This document shows positions 36,295 to 46,140 of a stretch of 64,000 bases of DNA, piece by piece (the stretch's first letter is position 1; every line of letters starts with the position of its first letter). The notes under the pieces are model-generated. The model searched no databases. It saw nothing but the letters and a program-made list of their open reading frames with translations, and was not told the DNA's origin. The position numbers and the translations under genes were made by a program. This DNA is from Bacteroidota bacterium (GTDB taxonomy: Bacteria; Bacteroidota; Bacteroidia; Chitinophagales; Chitinophagaceae): the NCBI GenBank assembly GCA_030706605.1, contig JAUZOE010000001.1, positions 248,001-312,000 on the forward strand. The letters run 5' to 3'.

Positions 36295-37821
36295 ATGGAT
36301 ATAAATAATATTAAAAATATTGGTCAGCTAAGAGAGATAAATTACAGATCAAAATCTGTAAAAGAAGAGTTACGTGATAATCTTATAAAAAAAATAAGTA
36401 AAAAAGAATTGACATTTCCTGGAATAATCGGTTATGAAGATTCTGTAATTCCTGATGTTGAAAGAGCCTTATTGTCGCGGCATAATATTCTTTTTTTAGG
36501 TTTACGTGGGCAGGCCAAAACACGAATGGCCAGGCAAATGATTGAATTATTGGATGAATATATTCCGGTAGTGGAAGGCAGCGAAGTAAATGACGATCCG
36601 TTTAATCCATTGAGTAAATATGCCAGGGATCTTGTACTGGAGAAAGGCGATGAGACACCTATTTCATGGTTGCATCGCAGCAATCGATACGGTGAAAAAT
36701 TAGCCACCCCTGATGTAAGTGTAGCAGATCTTATTGGCGATATTGACCCTATCAAAGCGGCTAATTTAAAATTAAGTTATGCAGATGAAAAAGTAATTCA
36801 TTATGGAATTATACCTCGTAGCAACCGGGGTATTTTTGTCATTAATGAATTACCGGATTTGCAGGCACGTATACAGGTATCTCTATTCAATATCCTGGAA
36901 GAAGGCGATTTGCAGATAAGAGGATTTAAGCTGAGATTGCCTCTTGATATTATGTTTGTGTTTACAGCTAACCCTGAGGATTACACGAATCGGGGAGCTA
37001 TTGTTACACCGCTTAAAGATCGCATAGAAAGCCAGATACTCACCCATTACCCTGCGTCTATTGAAAATGCACTGTTTATTACAGAGCAAGAAGCATCTAT
37101 TCACAATGACCAATTTAAAAAAGTGAATGTAAGCGATTTGATAAAGCGTTTAATTGAGCAGGTTTCATTTGAAGCTCGTGCGAGCGAGTTTGTTGATAAA
37201 AAAAGTGGCGTTTCAGCCAGACTTACAATTGCAGCCTACGAAAATGCAGTAAGTGCAGCGGAAAGACGAACTCTTATCAATAAGGAAAAAGAAACTCAGG
37301 TATGGGTCAGTGATCTTACTGGCATTATCCCTTCCATTACCGGAAAAATAGAATTAGTTTACGAAGGAGAGCAGGAAGGCCCCTACCAGGTAGCTTATAA
37401 TTTATTAGAAAAGGCCATCCGGTCTCAATTCATAAAATACTTTCCTGATCCTGAAGCATATAAGAAAAAAAGAAATAAAGAATCAGGCATTGAAGAAAAT
37501 CCTTATAAAACAATCACGCGTTGGTTTGATACCGGAAATCATCTTGATATGTCATTTGGGTTAAAAGATGAAGAAAAAATACAATTGCTTTACAAGGTGG
37601 ACGGGCTTTTTGGCCTGGTAAAAAAATATTTCCCCCAGGCAAATAGCAAAGAAAATGCCTTGCTTATGGAATTCGTATTGCATGGATTATCTACTTTCTC
37701 TTTAATTAGTAAAAAAGTCATAGAAGGGAAAATAGAATTTAAAGATCTGATGGGAAGTATGCTTAACCTAAGCCCACAATCATTTAGCGACGAAGAATTG
37801 GATGAAGAAGATTTTCAATAA
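36295..37821 (+). CDS. MoxR-type AAA+ ATPase (magnesium-chelatase-like)
   Basis: 508 aa. Walker A is the variant GLRGQAKT (about 69-76), with GIIGYEDSVIPDVERALLSR before it. Walker B and the sensor region are in SNRGIFVINELPDLQARIQV (about 180-200), FVFTANPEDYTNRGAIV (about 222-238) and the arginine-finger segment LKDRIESQI. The C-terminal 250 residues are helical and charged and go beyond the core of classic MoxR proteins. This matches the larger Bacteroidota form often annotated as a magnesium-chelatase subunit. With the VWA protein upstream it probably forms an ATP-driven assembly machine. Confidence 0.9.
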   Translation: MDINNIKNIGQLREINYRSKSVKEELRDNLIKKISKKELTFPGIIGYEDSVIPDVERALLSRHNILFLGLRGQAKTRMARQMIELLDEYIPVVEGSEVNDDPFNPLSKYARDLVLEKGDETPISWLHRSNRYGEKLATPDVSVADLIGDIDPIKAANLKLSYADEKVIHYGIIPRSNRGIFVINELPDLQARIQVSLFNILEEGDLQIRGFKLRLPLDIMFVFTANPEDYTNRGAIVTPLKDRIESQILTHYPASIENALFITEQEASIHNDQFKKVNVSDLIKRLIEQVSFEARASEFVDKKSGVSARLTIAAYENAVSAAERRTLINKEKETQVWVSDLTGIIPSITGKIELVYEGEQEGPYQVAYNLLEKAIRSQFIKYFPDPEAYKKKRNKESGIEENPYKTITRWFDTGNHLDMSFGLKDEEKIQLLYKVDGLFGLVKKYFPQANSKENALLMEFVLHGLSTFSLISKKVIEGKIEFKDLMGSMLNLSPQSFSDEELDEEDFQ

Positions 37822-37887
37822 ATATATTTTTAAATAAAATAATCTATTTAGGATTATTGCACATTGATTAAAATTGCGAAATCAATC

Positions 37888-38685
37888 TCATTTGTGAAAT
37901 CTATATCCAAGTATTACTTTAAAAATGGAGTTATCAGTACTTTTGGTAAATCCCATTCCATAACCAAAGTTTAATTCCCAGTCTGGTGACCAGTCAAGAT
38001 CTGCTGCCAAAAATATTTGATGCTGTTGACTTTGAGCAGGTTGTAAATTGTTCAAGGGACCTAAAGAACCATAATATTCCAGACCAGTAGCAACCACTTT
38101 TGTGATATTATATGCTGCTTTAAAGTTAGGCGAAAACACATATCCCACATCTTTATTGGCTCCATGAAAGGACTTATCAAATGTAGGATTAAATGACAGG
38201 TATAATTTATTAATTTGTTTATCAACGATAGGCCTTATTTCCAGGTTCCAGTCATCCTCACTAAACTCTCTTTTTTGGTATCCGGCTTCAAACGACAAAC
38301 TCACACCTAAAGGCCAGTTCCATTCTTGAGGAACCATCACCCGCGGCCTGATATGACTTCCAACAAAAGAAGTCCTGTTATTACTGCCTATAGTATTAAA
38401 AAAATAAAAACCCGTTTCAAACCAAGGTGTCCATCCATGTGTAATCTCTATGGTTTCATGAAATACATGATTGGTGGGTAATACCCCATCAGAAACCTGT
38501 TTACTTCCATCAAATGTAAAATTACTGTGTAATTCTACCATCGTATTGCCTTTTGAAACAGTTTGCGCTCCATACACCTGTATTTCATAATTATCCTGTG
38601 CCAGGCAATAAAACGGCAGTATCAAAACAACTAGCCAAATAAAGAATGGCGTTATATGATTATTTTTATTCTCCTTATTATACAC
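37888..38685 (-). CDS. Probable outer-membrane beta-barrel protein of unknown function
   Basis: 265 aa with a signal peptide (ITPFFIWLVVLILPFYCLAQ). The mature part is strand-rich with alternating aromatic residues, e.g. VELHSNFTFDG, TEIS-like loops around WFETGFYFFN, VSLSFEAGYQKRE and the C-terminal strand FKVILGYRFHK. The sequence ends with an aromatic/basic pattern like a closing barrel strand. It contains no plug and is too short for a TonB receptor. Family unknown. It is convergent with the MoxR gene, and a terminator-like hairpin lies upstream in its direction at 38802-38839. Confidence 0.65.
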   Translation of the reverse strand: MYNKENKNNHITPFFIWLVVLILPFYCLAQDNYEIQVYGAQTVSKGNTMVELHSNFTFDGSKQVSDGVLPTNHVFHETIEITHGWTPWFETGFYFFNTIGSNNRTSFVGSHIRPRVMVPQEWNWPLGVSLSFEAGYQKREFSEDDWNLEIRPIVDKQINKLYLSFNPTFDKSFHGANKDVGYVFSPNFKAAYNITKVVATGLEYYGSLGPLNNLQPAQSQQHQIFLAADLDWSPDWELNFGYGMGFTKSTDNSIFKVILGYRFHK

Positions 38686-38801
38686 TCTTTTAAAATGGTT
38701 GAGTAAAAAAACTAAAGGTAATGATGAATTTTTAATATAAGAACTTTAAAAAAATTATTAGTGTATTTGTTAAACTAACCAATTGGGAGTATTTTTAAAC
38801 T

Positions 38802-38839
38802 AAAAAAAGCTACCCGAATAATATTCGGATAACTTTTTT
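38802..38839 (-). terminator. Rho-independent terminator after the 38891 gene
   Basis: Stem CCGAAT (38814-38819) / ATTCGG (38823-38828) with loop AAT, extended by a run of A on the left and a run of T on the right. On the minus strand it gives a hairpin followed by a T run, 52 bases downstream of the 38891 stop. The symmetric A/T flanks would let it work from both sides. Confidence 0.6.
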
Positions 38840-38890
38840 AGTTTCAGGGATATTGAGAAATATAATATTTTACATATCAGTCTAAATTCA

Positions 38891-39862
38891 TTAGCTGAAT
38901 AGACCACCTTTCTTAAGTTCGCGTATTTTTTCGCCAATCAAAAATCCATTTTGATAAATTTGAATTTTATAAGTTCCTTTTTGAAAATGGCTGCCAGGAA
39001 CAAATGCAAATTCTACATTTTTAGTTTTAGAATTTTCCAAATCAACAGGCAATTTTGCAGTAAAAGTTTTATCACCATCATTACGTGTTGTAAATATATC
39101 TGTATTAGGAGATGTTGTTACAGGTTTACCATCAGGTCCTATCACTACAACATATACATCAAACATACCTGGTTGAATAATGCGATTATTTACATCAAAA
39201 CTTACTAGTAATTTGTCAACACGCTTAGCAACAGTTGAAACTTTTATTTTTCCATTATTTCTAACTTTTACGGGGGTGATAGAAATATTTGTAGCATTTA
39301 AAGTAGAAGCAACATCAACTTTCTTTTCAAGAGTTTGCTTGATAACATTAGTAGAATCAAGATTCCGGGTTAATGCTACTTTATCCGCAGTCAATACTGC
39401 AACATTTTGTTTCAGGTTTGCATTTTCTTCAGTCAATTGGGCTACCTGGGTTTCAAAATCTGTAATTTTTCCATTAAGCACTGCTATCAGGTTTCTTGCT
39501 TTTGCAAGTTCTGATGCAGTGGCATTCTTCTTATGCAGGATGCTTCGGATTTCTTTTTTCATATTAGCAATCTCGCTGGTACTTGCTGTTAACTTACTAT
39601 CCAACTCTGCATTTACACTTTTCATAGAATCAAGTCTTGCAAGTGAAGCGTCAAAACTGGTTTGTATATCACTTTTTTCGGATATCACTTTCGCGATTTC
39701 TGTCTGGTCTGCCTGAATAGTTTTTCCTGAATTACCGTGATCAAAAATGAAAAAGCCGCCTGTTATCAACAATGCTGCTATTAATAACCCAATAATTAAA
39801 TTTTTTGGATTTCGCTTAGGTTGACTTTCTATTGTCGTCAAATTTGTGGTTTCGGGATTCAT
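38891..39862 (-). CDS. Membrane-anchored coiled-coil protein with C-terminal beta domain
   Basis: 323 aa. An N-terminal cytoplasmic tail of about 22 residues, one membrane helix (about 24-43, LIIGLLIAALLITGGFFIF), a long coiled coil (about 55-180, e.g. KKEIRSILHKKNATASELAK and LTEENANLKQNVAVLTADKV) and a beta-rich C-terminal domain (about 195-323). The C-terminal part contains VSFDVNNRIIQPGMFDVYVV and YKIQIYQNGFLIGEKIREL. The layout is that of bitopic envelope proteins that span the periplasm. I do not recognise a named family. It stands alone, with a terminator behind it. Confidence 0.75.
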   Translation of the reverse strand: MNPETTNLTTIESQPKRNPKNLIIGLLIAALLITGGFFIFDHGNSGKTIQADQTEIAKVISEKSDIQTSFDASLARLDSMKSVNAELDSKLTASTSEIANMKKEIRSILHKKNATASELAKARNLIAVLNGKITDFETQVAQLTEENANLKQNVAVLTADKVALTRNLDSTNVIKQTLEKKVDVASTLNATNISITPVKVRNNGKIKVSTVAKRVDKLLVSFDVNNRIIQPGMFDVYVVVIGPDGKPVTTSPNTDIFTTRNDGDKTFTAKLPVDLENSKTKNVEFAFVPGSHFQKGTYKIQIYQNGFLIGEKIRELKKGGLFS

Positions 39863-40167
39863 GTTTTTTGATTTAGATTTTAATTTAGATTTTTAAATAA
39901 TTAGGGGAAATAATTTAATTCTGGGTACTCCTAAACTAAAATCATGCCATTATTATTTTTCTGATTCATAAAAATCAAATTATAAAATAAAATACATTGT
40001 TTTTTATTTAATTACAATTGTATATACTACACAAAAGCGAAAAAGTTAAAATAATATTAATGCTTAAAAATATCTTTCCTAGTGGTAAAAAGAAACCTTT
40101 AAATGGAAGATATAATTTGTATCTCTGTTCTTTTGTGATTACTTTTAGTCTGTAAAATTTAATAATA
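39863..40167. other. Divergent intergenic gap, promoters expected
   Basis: 305 bases of A+T-rich DNA between the coiled-coil gene (minus) and the small membrane protein gene (plus). The bases upstream of the coiled-coil start contain two similar TTTAGATTTT copies (about 39869-39890). I find no exact TAnnTTTG element with an upstream TTTG. Nothing else is seen. Confidence 0.35.
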
Positions 40168-40506
40168 ATGACAAAAACCTCTCATGTTTCACGTAAATGG
40201 ACAGCAGCATTTGCAATAGCAATATTGCTACCTGCTTTAATATTTTTCATCATGTGGTCTTCTATTGGAATACGATTTAGCGGTATGAGCGACAATGATA
40301 AAATGGATACTTATTTGGGTTATTTCCCCTCGTGGTTGCAAAACATAAATATGATTCACATTATTTCTCTTATATGTTGCGTATTGGCAATCCTTCTTGC
40401 CTCAAGAAGTTTTAAAAAACATTTATTATCAATAAGGGTATTAATGCTGATGACCAGTTTAGTGGCTATATTCATTATTTTATTCGATATATTTCAAATG
40501 ATATAA
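40168..40506 (+). CDS. Small membrane protein of unknown function
   Basis: 112 aa with three hydrophobic helices: about 13-33 (AFAIAILLPALIFFIMWSSI), about 58-75 (MIHIISLICCVLAILLA) and about 87-110 (RVLMLMTSLVAIFIILFDIF). The N-terminus is basic and cytoplasmic by the positive-inside rule. Between helix 1 and 2 a loop reads IRFSGMSDNDKMDTYLGYFP. No family is recognised. It is convergent with the next gene (10 bases between stops). Confidence 0.65.
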   Translation: MTKTSHVSRKWTAAFAIAILLPALIFFIMWSSIGIRFSGMSDNDKMDTYLGYFPSWLQNINMIHIISLICCVLAILLASRSFKKHLLSIRVLMLMTSLVAIFIILFDIFQMI

Positions 40507-40515
40507 CATCTGGTT

Positions 40516-41364
40516 TTAATAATATTCATATTGAATAGTGCCAAGTAGTTTTTTTTCCTTAGAAAAGCATTTTTGAATTTCAGGAAGTTCTTGATCATTA
40601 TACGCATATCGCCATATAAAATAATTTCTCCCGCTTTCATCAACGGAAATCATTTGCTTTTTTTGATTTAATGTATCATATTCAAACATATAATCAGGCA
40701 GCAGTTTCCTGGCAACTTCATTAAAATGTACTACATCAGTTAACCTGTTCTTATCATCATAATAATAATAGTATTTTTTATCATTGCTCTTGCCGGCCGC
40801 GTCTTCTTCAATGACATTTCCTTTACCATCTTTTACAAAAGTGATAGTTGCAATAAGTACATTGTTTTTTTTGCGCAGCATTTTTTCCAGATTCCCGTTT
40901 TTGTCATAAAAATACTGATGTGTTTCTACAATACCGGAAGAGTCATCACCCCCTGTTGTTTCAGTAGTTATCATTGATAAGTGTCCTTGGTCATCATAGT
41001 CAAATTTCACTATATTAGAACTTGTAGGTGTGGTATTGGTGGTTTCAATGACCAAACCTTTAGCATTATAATCAGTCACCAATAAAGATTGGCCCGTGAT
41101 ATTTGATTTGGAAAGCATTTCTGATTGTGAATAGCCTTTGTTTATCTTTTTTTCGCAGAAAAATCCTTCACTGGGCTCATCATTGCCTTCAAAGCTTTTT
41201 ATTTTTATGTCTTTTATCTGCTTATTTTTCAGGATAAAAAATTCTTTATTAAGTTGCTGGTTGCTCAGGATATCTTTATAATAATATTGTGCATTAGCAC
41301 TATTGGAAGCAAAAAGGGCAAAAACGAAAGAGCATACTGAAAAGCGAAAAATACAATTTGTCAT
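40516..41364 (-). CDS. Exported protein with YD-repeat-like strands
   Basis: 282 aa with a signal peptide (about 1-25, CSFVFALFASNSANAQ). The mature part contains recurring Y/F-x-D/N-x-x-G/N-x-L units: VKFDYDDQGHLSMI, QYFYDKNGNLEKMLRKKN, ITFVKDGKGNVIEED, YYYYYDDKNRLTDVVHFN and FEYDTLNQKKQMIS. These resemble RHS/YD repeats but are few, so this is a short repeat protein and not a toxin-bearing RHS element. Such proteins bind sugars or act as surface adhesion domains; function here is unknown. It has no immunity-type neighbour. Confidence 0.75.
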   Translation of the reverse strand: MTNCIFRFSVCSFVFALFASNSANAQYYYKDILSNQQLNKEFFILKNKQIKDIKIKSFEGNDEPSEGFFCEKKINKGYSQSEMLSKSNITGQSLLVTDYNAKGLVIETTNTTPTSSNIVKFDYDDQGHLSMITTETTGGDDSSGIVETHQYFYDKNGNLEKMLRKKNNVLIATITFVKDGKGNVIEEDAAGKSNDKKYYYYYDDKNRLTDVVHFNEVARKLLPDYMFEYDTLNQKKQMISVDESGRNYFIWRYAYNDQELPEIQKCFSKEKKLLGTIQYEYY

Positions 41365-41511
41365 TTCAAAAGAATATTTGATTCAGGAAAATTAAGGAAC
41401 GTAAAATAATTCATTAATCCCGTATGCCGCTTTTGTTTGTTATTTTTAACCCGAAATTATAAAAATAAATCAAGAATACTTACTCGTTTTTTTCAACTTT
41501 AAATATTAGTA

Positions 41512-42279
41512 ATGGTTCAAAATATCGATATCAATGGCCTGGTAAAAATCATGGATGAACTGAGAGTGCAATGCCCATGGGATAAAAAACAAACCATTCA
41601 TACCCTTCGTCAGCAAACTATTGAAGAAACTTTTGAACTAGCTGATGCCATTACCGAAAAAGACTGGGACGGAATTAAAGAAGAGTTGGGAGACTTATTA
41701 TTACATATCATTTTTTATGCTAAAATCGGGTATGAAGAAAATAAATTTACCTTACAGGATGTGATAGATGGAATATCTGAGAAATTAATTAACAGGCATC
41801 CTCACATTTATGGCAATGTAAAAGTGAATGATGAGGAAGATGTAAAGAAAAACTGGGAACAGATAAAATTAGCCGAAGGAAAAAAATCTGTTTTAAGCGG
41901 AGTTCCCAGATCTTTACCTGCAATGGTTAAAGCAATGCGCATACAGGAAAAAGCAAAACAGGTAGGTTTTGAATGGGCCAATAAAGAACGGGTTTGGGAA
42001 AAAGTAGAAGAAGAGAAATTAGAATTGTTAGAAGCGGTAGATTCCGGCGATATGGAACATATTGAAGAAGAAGCCGGCGATCTTTTCTTTTCTGTAATTA
42101 ATTATGTAAGATTTTTAAAAGTCGATGCAGAAAATTCGCTTGAGCTAACCAACAAGAAATTTATAAAGCGTTTTACACTTATGGAAGAGGACGTAGAAAA
42201 AAATGGCATGAAATTAAGTAATATGTCATTGGAAGAAATGGACGCAGTCTGGAACAAAATAAAAAAGAAAAACACCTGA
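41512..42279 (+). CDS. mazG: Nucleoside triphosphate pyrophosphohydrolase MazG
   Basis: 255 aa, two MazG domains. The N-terminal domain (about 15-115) has CPWDKKQTIHTLRQQTIEET and ELGDLLLHIIFYAKIG, holding the EExxE and ExxD metal sites. The C-terminal domain (about 150-245) repeats the pattern with VEEEKLELLEAVDSGD and EEEAGDLFFSVINYVRFL. The enzyme hydrolyses NTPs to NMP and pyrophosphate, cleaning the nucleotide pool. The stop at 42277-42279 is 2 bases before the TTG start of the kinase gene, so the two are very likely co-transcribed and coupled. Confidence 0.95.
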   Translation: MVQNIDINGLVKIMDELRVQCPWDKKQTIHTLRQQTIEETFELADAITEKDWDGIKEELGDLLLHIIFYAKIGYEENKFTLQDVIDGISEKLINRHPHIYGNVKVNDEEDVKKNWEQIKLAEGKKSVLSGVPRSLPAMVKAMRIQEKAKQVGFEWANKERVWEKVEEEKLELLEAVDSGDMEHIEEEAGDLFFSVINYVRFLKVDAENSLELTNKKFIKRFTLMEEDVEKNGMKLSNMSLEEMDAVWNKIKKKNT

Positions 42280-42281
42280 AA

Positions 42282-45200
42282 TTGATTTTTGGTAAAAACA
42301 ATAAATTTTTTAAAAAGAATAATTATCTGCTGGTAGCAGCGGCTTGGTTATTTACTATTTCATTCATAATTAATAATTATTGGAGTAGTACCTCAACACC
42401 TTCGGCTGTTCAAAATCAGATTCAAAGAAATATAAACAAACAAGAGAAAAAAATTGAAGACTTTTATAAAGACACCGATCTGGTCAATAGCATTGCAGAT
42501 CAAAAATATAACGAAAGACAACTGGACTTACTGGTTGAAAAAAATTATTATATATTTTTTTACAGGATTATTTCTCCCCGGGATCTGTTACCTGTTTTCT
42601 GGAATACCCAGATTGTAGAGCCTGATTTAAATACGGTGAATTCAAAGGATGAAAACAGTTTTAGGAAGCTTCTAAACGGATGGTATGTTATCAATAAAAA
42701 ATCATTCCAGGGTAAGGATGGATCTGAATATAAAATAGTTGCTCTTATTCCGGTAAAGTGGAATTATTATATTGAAAATCAATATCTGCATAATTCATTC
42801 GTAGCTGTTGATAAGATTGAAAATATTTATGATATAAGTCTCAGTCCAACTTCTTTAGAAATAAAAAATAAAGATGGATCTCCGCTTTTTTATCTTAAGC
42901 AGATAAACTCCAGACCTGAAAAACATGATAATATATTTGCTTTATTGCTTAGAATTTTAGGTTCAGTATTGATACTTTTTTTTATTCATAAACTAGCCAA
43001 TTATTATATAAAAGTAAGTGGGTTTCAAAGTGGACTTTTTATTCTGGCAGGTTCATTGGCGTTATTAAGAATCATAAGTTATTATCTGCCCATTCCTTTT
43101 AATTTCCGTCATTTAGAACTATTTAATCCATCAGTATATGGCTCAAATATTATTTTGAAATCATTAGGCGATTTGTTCATTAATTCAATTTTATTTATCT
43201 GGATAGTTCTTTTCATTAGGTATCATTTTAAATATGACTTTTCAAAAATAAAATTTAATTCCTGGTTTAAAAAATGTGCGAGTATTATTTTTATTTCATT
43301 ACTGATGATTTTGATAACCAATTTGTGTGGCTATGTTATCAGAAGCCTGGTAGCAGATTCGCAAATTTCATTTGATGTCATTAATTTTTTCACTTTAAAT
43401 ATTTACAGTGTAATCGGCTTCCTAGTATTGAGTTGTATAGCAACGGGCTTTTTCTTTCTGATTCAAATCTTACTTCAGCCATTAAATATTTTTATAGGCT
43501 CAAGGAAATATTTGTTGTATTTATTTATATCGGTTACAGGATTAATCTTTCTAAGTTTCCGCCCCTACTCTTCCAGTATTTCTTTTAATATTTTCCTACT
43601 GTTGTGGCTTTTGGCTTTTCTTTTTCTGCTCAATTTTAAATTTCTTCTTTTACAGGTTTACAATCTTGTTTCTTCAAAATTTATCTTTTGGCTTTTCTTT
43701 TTCTCAGTATCTATAACTATAGTAATTGTATTTCAAAATCGTACGAAAGAATTAGAAGAAAGAAAACATTTTGCCGAAAATTTAGCCAATAAGGCAGACC
43801 CATCGGGTCCGGTAATCATGAATATTATGCTTAATGATTTTAGAAATGATTACCTCTCTGAAATATTTTATCGATTTAAAGACCCTGGTCAAAATAAATT
43901 TTTAAAAGATAGCCTGGTCAATGAAAACTTCTCAGGATATCTCAATAAATATGATACCAAAATTTATACGTATGATGCCTCTGAATTGCCCTTGTATAAT
44001 GACGATTCCACTAATTTTAATTCGTTAAATACGATCATAAAAACGCAGGGGAAACCGACGGGTATCCCCGATCTTTTCTATTATGATTTATCTTATGATC
44101 GCTTTAATTATATCAGCAAAAAAGAAATTACAGACACTTCAGGAAAAATATTAGGCTACTTCTTCCTCATTTCCAAACCCAAAACTTATAAAAGCGACGC
44201 TTTATATCCAGAACTTTTTTCAAAAGGAAATAAAAATTCTATTGAAAGTTCGCCGGTATATGCCTTTGCCATTTACAATAACAACCAGCTAAGTACAAGC
44301 TATAATGACTACCCTTTTTCAACCAGTATTGATAATAGCAATTTTACTTTTAATGAATTTAAAACAGTGAAAAAAAACGGGTATGAAGAATTATGGTATC
44401 GGGCCAGCGGCGACAAAGTAATTGTAATTGCCAGGCAGGATAGATTTTTTATAGAATCCATTACTTTATTCGCCTATTTATTTTGTTCATTCCTCATCAT
44501 TGCTATCTTTTTTAATCTAATTAATCAGTTATTAACAGAGCGTTCCAACAAATCCGACTTCAAATCTTTCTGGCAATTCACCATCAGAAACCAGGTACAC
44601 GGCACCATCATTTTAATAAGCATTTTTTCATTTCTTGTAATTGGTATTACCACTATACTTTTCTTTATAAGCCGCTATCATAGTAATAACCGGGAAAAAC
44701 TCAGTCGCACTATTCATGTAATGGAAAATGAATTGAGAAGTACATTTGATACAATTCCCGTTTTGGAATATGGGATCAACAATCTTAATGATTATTTTCA
44801 CGGAAAGTTGGAAAGCGTTATCAATAATGTTTCCAATATTCATGCAGCTGATATTAACCTCTATGATCTTAACGGCAACCTTAAAGTTTCTTCTTTGCCT
44901 TTGCCTTACGATAAAGGAATTGTAAGTGAAAAAATGGATCCTGTTGCTTATTACCATTTAAGTAAATTAAAAGATGTTCAGTTTTTCCAGGAACAAAAAA
45001 TAGGCAGCTTACAGTATTTAAGTAATTACCTACCTGTAAGAGGCGAAAGCGGCAAAGAATATGCTTACCTGAATATTCCCTATTTTGAATCCCAAAATAA
45101 ATTGCAGGACGAGATTTCCAATTTTTTGGTCACCATCATTAATCTGAATGCATTTATATTTTTGATAGCAGGAATTATTGCTTTATTTATAACCAATCGC

Positions 45201-46043
45201 ATTACCCGTTCATTCTCTGTGATTACCGATAGAATGAAACAAGTAAATCTTGAAACAGGAAATGAAGAAATTGTATGGAACAGACAAGATGAAATAGGTG
45301 ACCTGGTGAGCGAGTATAATAAGATGGTAAAGAAATTAGATATAAGTGCAGAAATGCTTGCAAAAAGTGAAAGGGAAGGCGCATGGCGCGAAATGGCGCG
45401 ACAGGTGGCTCATGAAATAAAAAATCCATTAACCCCTATGAAGTTGAATTTGCAATATTTGCAAATGGCGATAGATAGTAATTCTCCTGAAGTAAAAAAA
45501 ATAACATTGTATGTGGCAGGGATTTTATTGGAACAAATAGAACATCTCTCGAAAATTGCCAGTGACTTTGCACAATTTGCGAATATCGGAAATACAAGAA
45601 ATCAACTTTTCAACATAAACCAGATGCTTGAAAATGTAATTACACTTTATGCTACCAATGATGAAATACAAATTAACACTGACTTATATCCTCATGAAAT
45701 TTTAATTGAAGCGGATAAAACACAGGTCAATCGTTTATTTACTAATCTCCTGCAAAATGCAGTTCAATCGGTACCTGATTTCAGAAAGGTCATAATAGAC
45801 ATCAAAAGTGATTTGGTAGACAACCAGGTTTTAATTTCAATAAAAGACAATGGAAGTGGTATTCCCCAATCCATGTTCAATAAAATATTTACTCCCAACT
45901 TTACTACCAAAACATCCGGAACCGGCCTTGGACTAGCAATGACCAAAGGCATTGTAGAAAAATTAAATGGAAAAATCTGGTTTGAAACAGAACAAGGAAA
46001 GTGGACTTGTTTTTTTGTTAGTATTCCTATTGCAAATGCATAA
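42282..46043 (+). CDS. Very large NtrY-like membrane histidine kinase
   Basis: 1253 aa starting at a TTG. The next in-frame ATG is only at about residue 515, so TTG is the likely true start. The N-terminal half contains about nine hydrophobic helices (one near 17-33, the rest about 215-490) around a periplasmic loop (about 34-210). A second sensor region (about 500-730), more helices, a third extracytoplasmic region (about 810-950) and a helix near 960-980 follow. Then come HAMP (about 980-1035, DEIGDLVSEYNKMV), the phosphoacceptor AHEIKNPLTPMKLNLQYLQ (His near 1060) and HATPase (about 1150-1250, KDNGSGIP, GTGLGLAMTKGIVEKL). No regulator gene is adjacent. Confidence 0.9.
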   Translation: MIFGKNNKFFKKNNYLLVAAAWLFTISFIINNYWSSTSTPSAVQNQIQRNINKQEKKIEDFYKDTDLVNSIADQKYNERQLDLLVEKNYYIFFYRIISPRDLLPVFWNTQIVEPDLNTVNSKDENSFRKLLNGWYVINKKSFQGKDGSEYKIVALIPVKWNYYIENQYLHNSFVAVDKIENIYDISLSPTSLEIKNKDGSPLFYLKQINSRPEKHDNIFALLLRILGSVLILFFIHKLANYYIKVSGFQSGLFILAGSLALLRIISYYLPIPFNFRHLELFNPSVYGSNIILKSLGDLFINSILFIWIVLFIRYHFKYDFSKIKFNSWFKKCASIIFISLLMILITNLCGYVIRSLVADSQISFDVINFFTLNIYSVIGFLVLSCIATGFFFLIQILLQPLNIFIGSRKYLLYLFISVTGLIFLSFRPYSSSISFNIFLLLWLLAFLFLLNFKFLLLQVYNLVSSKFIFWLFFFSVSITIVIVFQNRTKELEERKHFAENLANKADPSGPVIMNIMLNDFRNDYLSEIFYRFKDPGQNKFLKDSLVNENFSGYLNKYDTKIYTYDASELPLYNDDSTNFNSLNTIIKTQGKPTGIPDLFYYDLSYDRFNYISKKEITDTSGKILGYFFLISKPKTYKSDALYPELFSKGNKNSIESSPVYAFAIYNNNQLSTSYNDYPFSTSIDNSNFTFNEFKTVKKNGYEELWYRASGDKVIVIARQDRFFIESITLFAYLFCSFLIIAIFFNLINQLLTERSNKSDFKSFWQFTIRNQVHGTIILISIFSFLVIGITTILFFISRYHSNNREKLSRTIHVMENELRSTFDTIPVLEYGINNLNDYFHGKLESVINNVSNIHAADINLYDLNGNLKVSSLPLPYDKGIVSEKMDPVAYYHLSKLKDVQFFQEQKIGSLQYLSNYLPVRGESGKEYAYLNIPYFESQNKLQDEISNFLVTIINLNAFIFLIAGIIALFITNRITRSFSVITDRMKQVNLETGNEEIVWNRQDEIGDLVSEYNKMVKKLDISAEMLAKSEREGAWREMARQVAHEIKNPLTPMKLNLQYLQMAIDSNSPEVKKITLYVAGILLEQIEHLSKIASDFAQFANIGNTRNQLFNINQMLENVITLYATNDEIQINTDLYPHEILIEADKTQVNRLFTNLLQNAVQSVPDFRKVIIDIKSDLVDNQVLISIKDNGSGIPQSMFNKIFTPNFTTKTSGTGLGLAMTKGIVEKLNGKIWFETEQGKWTCFFVSIPIANA

Positions 46044-46140
46044 TACATGGCAACGGAGTTCAAATAAATACAGGAAGTAAAAATCTTATCCTGTGAAATA
46101 CTCATTCTCAATTTGACAAGATATCTGGCATTTTCATTAG

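Noticed and set aside
40516-41364. RHS polymorphic toxin
   Set aside because: It is only 282 aa with a few YD-like units, no core cap, no toxin tip and no immunity gene.
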